Positions 13,291 through 19,189 of a stretch of 19,189 nt of DNA are shown here, piece after piece. Each line of letters starts with the position of its first letter. Position 1 is the first letter of the stretch. The DNA is from DAIRET01 sp036795455 (GTDB taxonomy: Bacteria; Bacteroidota; Ignavibacteria; Ignavibacteriales; Ignavibacteriaceae). The stretch is taken from the NCBI GenBank assembly GCA_036795455.1, contig DAIRET010000040.1:1-19189 (forward strand). Direction: 5' to 3'. The position numbers were made by a program, and so were the translations under genes. The notes beneath the pieces were generated by a model. The model did not search any database, was not told the DNA's origin, and saw nothing but the letters and a program-made list of their open reading frames with translations.

Positions 13291-14919
13291 ATGAAATTAG
13301 AAACAGATGTATTAGTAATCGGAAGCGGTATTGCCGGGCTATTTACGGCTATCAAAGCATCGGAATTTGCAAAGGTAATTTTAGTAACAAAAAAAGAAAA
13401 AACTGAATCAAATACTAACTATGCTCAAGGGGGCATAGCTTCGGTTTTTGATCAAAAAGACTCTTTCTCTAAGCATATAGACGATTCATTAATTGCCGGA
13501 GCAGGTCTGTGCAATAGGAAATCGGTAGAAATTATGGTTCATGAAGGACCTGAAAGAATAAAAGAACTAATCGAGATTGGTACACAATTTACTTTAAAAG
13601 ATGGCAAACTTGATTTAGCGAAAGAGGGGGGACATTCACTACCAAGGATTGTTCATGCAAAAGATTTAACCGGAAAAGAAGTTGAGCGAGCATTAATTAA
13701 TAAGGCTAACTCAATAAAAAACATACAAATAATTGAGAATTCTCAAGCAATTGATCTGATTACCGAGCACAATATAAATAACCTAAAACATCTTCCTCTG
13801 GACAATAGGCACTGTTGGGGAGCATATGTACTTGATATTGAAAAAAATGTAGTTTTAAAGATTTTATCGAAAGCAACTGTACTTGCCACAGGAGGATTGG
13901 GGCAGGTTTACCTTCATACAACAAATCCCTCAATTGCGACTGGAGATGGTTATGCAATAGCTTATAGAGCAGGGGCAAAGGTGGGGAATATGGAGTTCAT
14001 TCAGTTTCATCCAACTTCTTTGTATTCGACATCAACTGCCAATGAAAAAAAACAAGCGTTTCTAATTTCGGAAGCAGTGCGCGGTTTTGGTGCCATTCTA
14101 AGAACAAAGGATGGAATCGCATTTATGGAAAAATATGATGCAAGAAAAGAATTAGCTCCGAGAGACATTGTTGCCAGGGCTATTGATTCTGAGTTGAAAA
14201 GAACCGGTGATGATTTTGTTTTTCTTGATATTACTCACAAGACAAAGGATGAGATAATAGACCATTTCCCAAATATTTATGCTGAATGCTTAAGGCGCGG
14301 TATTGATATTTGTAAAGATATGATTCCAGTTGTACCTGCTGCTCATTACGCTTGTGGCGGTGTTGTAGTTGATGAATTCAGCAGGTCATCTTTAGCCGGA
14401 TTATATGCAACGGGCGAAGTGGCAATGACTGGTGTACATGGGGCAAACAGATTGGCAAGTAATTCACTTCTTGAAGCACTTGTCTATTCTAATCGTGCTG
14501 CAATTAATCTAAAACAATTTCTTTCTAATTATGATGATGCTTTCCCGTTGATTCCTGATTGGGATGATTCCGATTTACTTTCTGCCGATGAAAAGGTTCT
14601 TATATCTCATGGAATTAAAGAACTCAACCAACTAATGTCCGATTATGTTGGTATTGTAAGAAGTGATTTACGTTTAGAATTTGCGTCACGGAGAATCCAA
14701 AATCTTTACAATGAAGTGGAAGATTTTTACAAGAAAACAAAAGTATTCGTTTCATTGTTGGAATTGAGAAATTTAATTACATGCTCCCATTTAATTGTTA
14801 AATCAGCGCAAATGAGGAAAGAGAGCAGGGGATTACACTTTACTCTTGATTATCCGGATATATATCCGAATGATGTTAAAAAGGATACAATTATTCAGAA
14901 CACGTATCAGAAATCGTAG
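13291..14919 (+). CDS. nadB: L-aspartate oxidase
   Basis: An FAD enzyme oxidising L-aspartate to iminoaspartate, the first step of de novo NAD synthesis; its product passes to quinolinate synthase (NadA), which is not in this window. The 542-residue length is typical. The FAD-binding motif is GSGIAG (11-16). NTNYAQGGIASV (41-52) and the substrate-region EGGHSLPRIVHAKDLTG (112-128) distinguish it from succinate dehydrogenase. GLYATGEVAMTGVHGANRLASNSLLEAL is the FAD-capping region (quoted as GEVAMTGVHGANRLASN). Its last 29 bases overlap the 3' end of the convergent ppx gene. Confidence 0.96.
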   Translation: MKLETDVLVIGSGIAGLFTAIKASEFAKVILVTKKEKTESNTNYAQGGIASVFDQKDSFSKHIDDSLIAGAGLCNRKSVEIMVHEGPERIKELIEIGTQFTLKDGKLDLAKEGGHSLPRIVHAKDLTGKEVERALINKANSIKNIQIIENSQAIDLITEHNINNLKHLPLDNRHCWGAYVLDIEKNVVLKILSKATVLATGGLGQVYLHTTNPSIATGDGYAIAYRAGAKVGNMEFIQFHPTSLYSTSTANEKKQAFLISEAVRGFGAILRTKDGIAFMEKYDARKELAPRDIVARAIDSELKRTGDDFVFLDITHKTKDEIIDHFPNIYAECLRRGIDICKDMIPVVPAAHYACGGVVVDEFSRSSLAGLYATGEVAMTGVHGANRLASNSLLEALVYSNRAAINLKQFLSNYDDAFPLIPDWDDSDLLSADEKVLISHGIKELNQLMSDYVGIVRSDLRLEFASRRIQNLYNEVEDFYKKTKVFVSLLELRNLITCSHLIVKSAQMRKESRGLHFTLDYPDIYPNDVKKDTIIQNTYQKS

Positions 14920-15835
14920 ATAGATAATCAAGAATTAATCCGTAACGGATGCCTTTTGTTGATACTATTATCTCATTAGCATTCAATTGATTAATGATAA
15001 ATGACAGAAGCATTGCCCCGGTTTGAATTACATCTTCTCGTCCTTTAATTAGAGGTGAATAACTTTTCAAGATTTCATCGACTGATAGGGTTAATAAATG
15101 CTCCGTCATTTCGTTTATTTGGATTGAGGATAAAGTATTCCCTTCAATTATTGTTTCATCAATTTCAGTGATTTTGTTGATTAGTGAATAAAGTGTGATT
15201 GGAGTTCCTGCTAACGCAATTACCTGATCAAATTCTGAAAAGTGTATAGTTAAATCTGCTAAAATATGTGAAAAAAAAGAGTTAAGTTCTTTAGCTTGTA
15301 AGTGTTCTATCCGATTATTTTTCAAATAAATCTCACTCAAAGTAACTGCCCCTACTTGATAGCTTTTTGAAAATTCAAAGTTTGTCCCGTTACCAATTGA
15401 AAGTTCAGTACTGCTCCCACCAATATCGATTACAATGGTTTTTTCACTCTTTGATACAAAACCGGAAACTGCTCCCAAATATCCAAGTCTTCCTTCATCG
15501 TACGGAGTTAATGTCTTAATAGTAATTCCGGTTTGTTTTAATACAACATCAATAACATGCTCCTTGTTTTGAGCAATTCTGAACGGATTAGTACCTCCGG
15601 CAATTATTACATCACAATTATAATCTGCAGCAAGCTTTTTGAATTCAGTTAGAGTAGCAATCAATTCGGTAATCTTTGTTTCCTTGATTTGATTGCTGAG
15701 CAATATTCCTTCACCGATTCGAGGAATTTTATAATCGCTGTAAAGGTGTTTCACGATTTTTTTCAGTATAAAATCTACTTCAACGATTAAAAAAAGTATT
15801 GTATTTGTTCCAATGTCAATTGATGCAATATTCAT
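14891..15835 (-). CDS. Ppx/GppA family phosphatase
   Basis: Exopolyphosphatase or pppGpp phosphatase of the ASKHA fold. It is 314 residues long, so it has the two-lobed catalytic part only and lacks the C-terminal HD-like domain of E. coli Ppx. The phosphate loops are DIGTNT (7-12) and DIGGSS (137-142). DEGRLGYLG (113-121) carries the catalytic acid E114, and STKGIRYGL near the end is the GLRYG-type signature. The family member cannot be assigned from sequence alone. It converges on nadB with a 29-base coding overlap and starts 39 bases from the divergent membrane-protein gene. Confidence 0.92.
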   Translation of the reverse strand: MNIASIDIGTNTILFLIVEVDFILKKIVKHLYSDYKIPRIGEGILLSNQIKETKITELIATLTEFKKLAADYNCDVIIAGGTNPFRIAQNKEHVIDVVLKQTGITIKTLTPYDEGRLGYLGAVSGFVSKSEKTIVIDIGGSSTELSIGNGTNFEFSKSYQVGAVTLSEIYLKNNRIEHLQAKELNSFFSHILADLTIHFSEFDQVIALAGTPITLYSLINKITEIDETIIEGNTLSSIQINEMTEHLLTLSVDEILKSYSPLIKGREDVIQTGAMLLSFIINQLNANEIIVSTKGIRYGLILDYLSTISDTCSE

Positions 15836-15855
15836 ATTTATATATATTTGCGTTG

Positions 15856-15863
15856 TAAATTTG
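15856..15863 (+). promoter_or_regulatory. -7 element for the 15875-17089 operon
   Basis: TAAATTTG matches TAnnTTTG and is 11 bases from the ATG at 15875, which would leave a leader of only about six bases. The -33 position lacks TTTG, so this is a partial match only. Confidence 0.3.
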
Positions 15864-15874
15864 AAAGTAAAAAT

Positions 15875-16396
15875 ATGGAATTGTCAAGAATTCAAAAAAT
15901 TATTCTACCTGTAACCTTTATAGCCGGAGCATTATGGCTGGGCGGGTACGTTTCGAGGGTGTTGATAGGATTTCAATTGTTCCAGGAAAGAGATTACTTA
16001 CTGAAAGATTTCTTTAATCCTGCGAGCCTGGATGTAGTTTTTTTTAGTCAAAATCCAATTTTAACATTAACGCTTATAACATACCCGGTTTTTATAGTTG
16101 GATTCCTGATTTTTCTTTTTACTACCAAGTTAAAACTTAAGAATAATGGCTGGCTTTTCATTATTACAGTAATCATTTTATTTACTGCTCCGTTTGAATT
16201 GTATCTTTTGTCAATTGATTACAAGATTTTCAGTGCAGTAAATTCAGGAGTTTTCAACCCGAACGATATATTGACTCTCACAATAAAAAGATTCAAAGTA
16301 TTGAGTAGTTTTCCGATTATAGAAATCGCATCATATTTTGCAGTGATATGTATGTTCATTTTAAAACCGTTTACAAAGAAAACGAATGAAAATTAA
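15875..16396 (+). CDS. Uncharacterised four-span membrane protein
   Basis: I do not recognise this family. From the ATG at 15875 it has 173 residues with four hydrophobic segments, around residues 8-30, 61-82, 90-112 and 145-165. A short periplasmic or cytoplasmic loop with charged residues follows the first. An in-frame TTG at 15848 would add nine residues but overlaps the -7 promoter element, so it is unlikely. The last 11 bases overlap the next gene, which argues for a shared message with the 90-residue protein and aroQ. Confidence 0.68.
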   Translation: MELSRIQKIILPVTFIAGALWLGGYVSRVLIGFQLFQERDYLLKDFFNPASLDVVFFSQNPILTLTLITYPVFIVGFLIFLFTTKLKLKNNGWLFIITVIILFTAPFELYLLSIDYKIFSAVNSGVFNPNDILTLTIKRFKVLSSFPIIEIASYFAVICMFILKPFTKKTNEN

Positions 16397-16658
16397 AGAA
16401 AAAGAATTCGAAGATTTTATTGAGGAATTGAAAGAACTTGCCCAGCAGTTAGGAGCAACTATACGATTTGAAAAAGGAGATTTCAAGGGAGGTTACTGCT
16501 TAATTAAAGATAAAAAAGTTGTTGTAATAAATAAGTTCAACAATAGTCAGAAAAAGGCAACCATTCTTGCTACAGCCTTAAAAGAACTCGGAATAGAGCA
16601 AATCTACTTATCTCCAAGAATAAGAGAAATTATTGATACTTTGACAGAGGAAACATGA
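16386..16658 (+). CDS. Uncharacterised 90-residue protein before aroQ
   Basis: A small soluble protein with an alpha/beta-looking sequence: an acidic N-terminal helix, then RFEKGDFKGGYCLIKDKK and VVVINKFNN (about residues 27-53), and a C-terminal helical part ending in LSPRIREIID. I believe similar short proteins occur in Bacteroidota and Chlorobi genomes, but cannot confirm it here. No catalytic motif is evident. It overlaps the upstream gene by 11 bases and aroQ by four (ATGA), so translation is coupled on both sides. Confidence 0.72.
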   Translation: MKIKEKEFEDFIEELKELAQQLGATIRFEKGDFKGGYCLIKDKKVVVINKFNNSQKKATILATALKELGIEQIYLSPRIREIIDTLTEET

Positions 16659-17089
16659 AAATAGTAATAATAAATGGTCCGAATTTGAACTTGCTTGGGG
16701 AAAGAGATTCTACTCAATATGGGAGATTAAACTTAGATGACATAAATTTAAAGATTGAAGAAGAATTCCCGGAAACTGATTTTTTCTTTTTTCAATCAAA
16801 TATTGAGGGAGAAATAATCAATAAAATTCAAATGAGCACCACAGTGTTTGATGGAATGATAATAAATCCGGGCGGATATGCACATACTTCAGTCGCTATC
16901 AGAGATGCCCTTGAAACATGCAGTATTCCCAAAATTGAAGTACATTTATCGAATATAGCTTCAAGAGAAGAATTTAGGCACAACATGATAACTGCTTCGG
17001 TTTGTAACGGTTACATAGCCGGGTTGAAAGAACTCAGCTATATCTCGGCAGTTTTTGCCTTAAAGAAGATTATTAACGAAAAACCGTAA
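16655..17089 (+). CDS. aroQ: Type II 3-dehydroquinate dehydratase
   Basis: Dehydrates 3-dehydroquinate to 3-dehydroshikimate in the shikimate pathway, as a dodecamer. The 144-residue length and the INGPNLNLLGERD start (6-18) are typical. Active-site residues visible are R17, catalytic Y22, N71 and H77 (NPGGYAH), H97 (EVHLSN) and R108. The usual SNHEGE stretch reads SNIEGE (48-53), a tolerated change away from the catalytic residues. A GAGG ribosome site in the upstream gene precedes the ATG. No other aro gene is in the window. Confidence 0.96.
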   Translation: MKIVIINGPNLNLLGERDSTQYGRLNLDDINLKIEEEFPETDFFFFQSNIEGEIINKIQMSTTVFDGMIINPGGYAHTSVAIRDALETCSIPKIEVHLSNIASREEFRHNMITASVCNGYIAGLKELSYISAVFALKKIINEKP

Positions 17090-17141
17090 AAAAAATAGTT
17101 TGACTTTACCGGCTGAATTATATTGAAAGATACATAATAGT

Positions 17142-17170
17142 TATGCGATTAGATTAAAGTATCTTGCATA
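17142..17170. promoter_or_regulatory. Broken inverted repeat upstream of merR-type gene
   Basis: Outer arms TATGC (17142-17146) and GCATA (17166-17170) enclose inner arms AGAT (17151-17154) and ATCT (17161-17164), with unequal gaps of four and one base. It is the only dyad I see in the 146-base gap between aroQ and the regulator. A regulator binding its own promoter is possible. No -33/-7 promoter is clear here. Confidence 0.22.
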
Positions 17171-17235
17171 GTCGATTTTCTAATTGCTTTTATTAAAATG
17201 ATTACTTATTTTAGTTCAAAATTTTATTTAAGTTT

Positions 17236-17640
17236 ATGCGAGACTTTAGTTTAAAGAAGCTTTACTACTCTATCAGCGAGGTAAGCCGTATTACCGAAGT
17301 GGAACAGTATGTTCTTAGGTATTGGGAAACAGAGTTTGACCTTTTAAAACCACAAAAGAACCGGGCTGGGAATAGAGTATATTCAAACAAAGATATTCAT
17401 CTTATCCTTTATATTAAATCTCTTTTAAGAGAAAAAAAATATACTATTGAGGGAGCAAAGCGGGTTTTGGAAAATTATTCCGTTAATAATGAAAAAGAGA
17501 CTAAGGTTGATAAAGATGATTCCGATTTGAAAATCTTTGTTTCTGCAAATAAAGATGAAGAATCAGGAAAAAAATCACAATTAAGGAAAGACCTTCTTGA
17601 AGTGAAGGAAACCCTTGAAAAAATATTGAAAATATTATAA
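17236..17640 (+). CDS. MerR-family transcriptional regulator
   Basis: A 134-residue regulator. The winged helix spans about residues 10-75: YYSISEVSRITEVEQYVLRY is the helix-turn-helix and NRAGNRVYSNKDI the wing, then a helix with LREKKYTIEGAKRVL. The C-terminal 60 residues are charged and probably coiled-coil, with no cysteine metal site, so it is not a classical metal-responsive MerR. The effector is unknown. Its TAA stop is directly followed by the first base of tRNA-Pro, with no spacer. Confidence 0.88.
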   Translation: MRDFSLKKLYYSISEVSRITEVEQYVLRYWETEFDLLKPQKNRAGNRVYSNKDIHLILYIKSLLREKKYTIEGAKRVLENYSVNNEKETKVDKDDSDLKIFVSANKDEESGKKSQLRKDLLEVKETLEKILKIL

Positions 17641-17715
17641 CGGAACGTAGCGCAGCCCGGGTAGCGCACTTGAATGGGGTTCAAGGGGTCGCGGGTTCAA
17701 ATCCCGCCGTTCCGA
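17641..17715 (+). tRNA. tRNA-Pro, anticodon GGG
   Basis: A 75-base cloverleaf. The acceptor stem CGGAACG pairs with CGTTCCG, giving the C1-G72 pair characteristic of bacterial tRNA-Pro. The anticodon stem CTTGA/TCAAG encloses ATGGGGT, anticodon GGG. The T arm is GCGGG-TTCAAAT-CCCGC and the discriminator is A. CCA is not encoded. It begins on the base after the merR stop codon and is followed by a strong terminator. Transcription probably comes from the merR promoter or from a promoter inside merR that I could not identify. Confidence 0.95.
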
Positions 17716-17717
17716 CT

Positions 17718-17753
17718 AAAGCCTTGTAGTAAATACAAGGCTTTTTCTTTTTT
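17718..17753 (+). terminator. Strong intrinsic terminator after tRNA-Pro
   Basis: AAAGCCTTGTA (17718-17728) pairs perfectly with TACAAGGCTTT (17734-17744) around a GTAAA loop and runs into TTTTTCTTTTTT. It begins three bases after the tRNA and ends the merR/tRNA-Pro transcript. Confidence 0.92.
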
Positions 17754-17781
17754 ATCAATTAAATAATCGAAAGATTGCCGT

Positions 17782-18888
17782 ATGAAAAACGTGATTCTTA
17801 TTGCAGTATTGTTGATAATCTCATCCTCTGAGGTGTTTCCGCAAGAAACGAATGAAAACTCGTTAATTGAGAAATTTTTAATGAATACAAAGCTAATTAC
17901 AACGATGGATGTCTATTATTCTTATGACTTTGCTACAAATCAGAACCCAAAAGCAAATGAAAGAAGACTTGCCGGTTCAGCACCTTTTAATAATGAATTT
18001 CGATTGAACTATTTTTCTTTTGAAATGCAACATAATAGTAATAAACTGCGATTTGCTGGCGGTTTACATTTCGGAGATGTTCCTCAATTACGCACACCTG
18101 TTGAAAAACAAGTTATTCGAACAATTAAAAAAGCATACTTCGGGTATAAAACAGGAGAAAATAGCTGGCTGGATTTTGGATACATCGGTTCACCTTTCGG
18201 ATTTGAAAGTATTGGTATTGATAACTGGTTTACTAATACAAGTATAGCTTCTTTCTGCCAACCGGGCAATATATTAGGAATACGTTATCAATCTGTTTTT
18301 AGCGAAGAACTATCTTACCAGATTTCCCTGCACAATAGTTATAATGTTTTATCAGCAAACAATACAAATAAATCTCTCGGATTATCTCTTCAATATAAAC
18401 CTTCGAAAAAACTGACCATAAATTATACAAATGAGGTAGGGGACGAAGGAGAGAACTACGGCAAATCTTATTTCAATATTTTCAATAATCTGGTTTTAAC
18501 TTTTATACCGACTGATTTTCTTACAATAATTGCACAAATCGATTATTCAATGCAGGCAAATTCAAAAAAGAATTCTCCGGATAAACCGGCATCATTTTAT
18601 TCAGGGTTAATTGCATTTCGACTTTCTGTAACTGAAAGACTTAAACTATCAATAATGGGTGATATGATAAACGATCCTGACGGTTTCATTACTGGAGGTA
18701 TTTATCAAACAAATAATGGGCTTAAAACATATGCTATAACTACAGGTTTACACTATTTTTTACTTGATGAGGCTTCGATTAAGTTGGAATATCAATATAC
18801 GGAAGCCGATCAGGATATTTTTATTCGAGAAGGGAAAAGAAGAAATAATTTTACTTTTTCAACCAATGTTAAATTATCTTCCAAATAA
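17782..18888 (+). CDS. BBP2-like outer-membrane beta-barrel porin
   Basis: A 368-residue exported protein. A signal peptide ends near residue 21 (SSSEVFPQ). The mature part alternates aromatic and polar residues in many short strands, such as FRLNYFSFEMQ, WLDFGYIGSPFGFE and SIKLEYQYTEAD, the pattern of an outer-membrane barrel. The GYIGSPFGFE segment with the following conserved-looking loop fits the putative beta-barrel porin-2 (OmpL-like, BBP2) family. The substrate is unknown. It starts 28 bases after the terminator; no -33/-7 promoter was recognised in that gap. Confidence 0.8.
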   Translation: MKNVILIAVLLIISSSEVFPQETNENSLIEKFLMNTKLITTMDVYYSYDFATNQNPKANERRLAGSAPFNNEFRLNYFSFEMQHNSNKLRFAGGLHFGDVPQLRTPVEKQVIRTIKKAYFGYKTGENSWLDFGYIGSPFGFESIGIDNWFTNTSIASFCQPGNILGIRYQSVFSEELSYQISLHNSYNVLSANNTNKSLGLSLQYKPSKKLTINYTNEVGDEGENYGKSYFNIFNNLVLTFIPTDFLTIIAQIDYSMQANSKKNSPDKPASFYSGLIAFRLSVTERLKLSIMGDMINDPDGFITGGIYQTNNGLKTYAITTGLHYFLLDEASIKLEYQYTEADQDIFIREGKRRNNFTFSTNVKLSSK

Positions 18889-19030
18889 GGATTGTTGTTG
18901 TAATTATCGTTAACAGAGGTTTTGAAATCTTAATCTCTTGGGTTTCGTTTTTCATCATCAAATGTTTTCCAATAATTAATCATAAAAATCATGACTTATC
19001 ATAATAAATCAGCGTCCCATTTTTAATTAA

Positions 19031-19050
19031 CACCTCGATTTATCGGGGTG
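19031..19050. repeat. Hairpin palindrome, possibly REP-like
   Basis: CACCTCGA pairs with TCGGGGTG around TTTA: eight pairs including one T-G. There is no T tract on either side, so it is a poor intrinsic terminator. Only one copy exists in the window, so membership in a dispersed repeat family is a guess. Confidence 0.4.
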
Positions 19051-19052
19051 CA

Positions 19053-19084
19053 ATCAACTGTAAGCCTAATGAATGATCAACTGT
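19053..19084. repeat. Nine-base direct repeat pair
   Basis: ATCAACTGT occurs at 19053-19061 and again at 19076-19084, 23 bases start to start, directly beside the hairpin. It may be part of the same element or chance. Confidence 0.25.
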
Positions 19085-19189
19085 TTCAATAGTTTCAGTT
19101 TTGGAAACCGTGGGAGAAATGTGAGATAAACATCCAAGCATCGTAGATGCGGAATGCTGTCTTCGATACGATTTTGCTTCTAAACGGGA

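Larger units (their letters stand above)
18889..19189. other. Terminal 301 bases without a convincing gene
   Basis: Behind the porin stop no gene with recognisable motifs is seen. A minus-strand frame is open from the right edge to a stop at 19040-19042 (49 codons), but its translation resembles no family I know and its stop lies in the hairpin described separately. It could be the tail of a gene outside the window, a decayed copy, or noncoding. Confidence 0.4.

Noticed and set aside
15747..15755. TGTTTCACG, a parS half-site
   Set aside because: The second half (TGAAACA) is absent and it lies inside the ppx coding region; no full parS occurs here.
1..19189. CRISPR array, insertion sequence, prophage or defence island
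   Set aside because: No regularly spaced repeats, transposase, integrase, phage or nuclease motifs were found on either strand.

Overview
The window is AT-rich, gene-dense chromosomal DNA from a free-living bacterium, most likely of the Bacteroidota/Ignavibacteriota (FCB) assemblage. The reasons are these: most start codons lack a Shine-Dalgarno sequence; three promoters match the Bacteroidota -33/-7 pattern TTTG-N19/20-TAnnTTTG; folP-cdaA and parA-parB-DUF5683 are gene neighbourhoods I associate with that group; and a BBP2-type outer-membrane porin indicates a Gram-negative envelope. The phylum is inferred; no marker gene here settles it.

Layout. At 1-1164 a leftward block holds its own promoter, tRNA-Arg(TCG), tadA and adk (cut by the left edge). 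At 1288-4235 a rightward promoter drives a two-gene signalling cassette. The first gene is a single-chain fusion of a degenerate ECF-sigma-like domain, a zinc-finger anti-sigma domain, one membrane span and a FecR-like outer domain. The second is an orphan soluble PAS histidine kinase with four clustered cysteines. At 4236-4512 there is a structured-RNA candidate with a terminator, then a promoter that ends almost on the next start codon. From 4513 to 9081 lies a tight operon: membrane PASTA protein, rpe, nagA, folP, cdaA (cell envelope, pentose phosphate, amino-sugar recycling, folate, c-di-AMP). From 9206 to 14919, in the same direction, come a CHAD protein, a UPF0173 hydrolase, parA, parB, a DUF5683 protein, a zinc-ribbon/Yip1 membrane protein and nadB. 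A leftward ppx/GppA gene (14891-15835) overlaps the 3' end of nadB. From 15875 to 17089 are three overlapping genes (membrane protein, conserved-looking 90-residue protein, aroQ). From 17236 on are a MerR regulator whose stop codon directly abuts tRNA-Pro(GGG), a strong terminator, and a porin. The last 301 bases hold a hairpin and a short direct repeat but no convincing gene.

Most genes are housekeeping. The unusual parts are the sigma/anti-sigma/FecR fusion with its Cys4 PAS kinase partner, the untranslated structured region behind them, the apparently leaderless PASTA transcript, and a PASTA protein without a kinase domain next to rpe. No CRISPR array, insertion sequence, prophage or defence island was seen.
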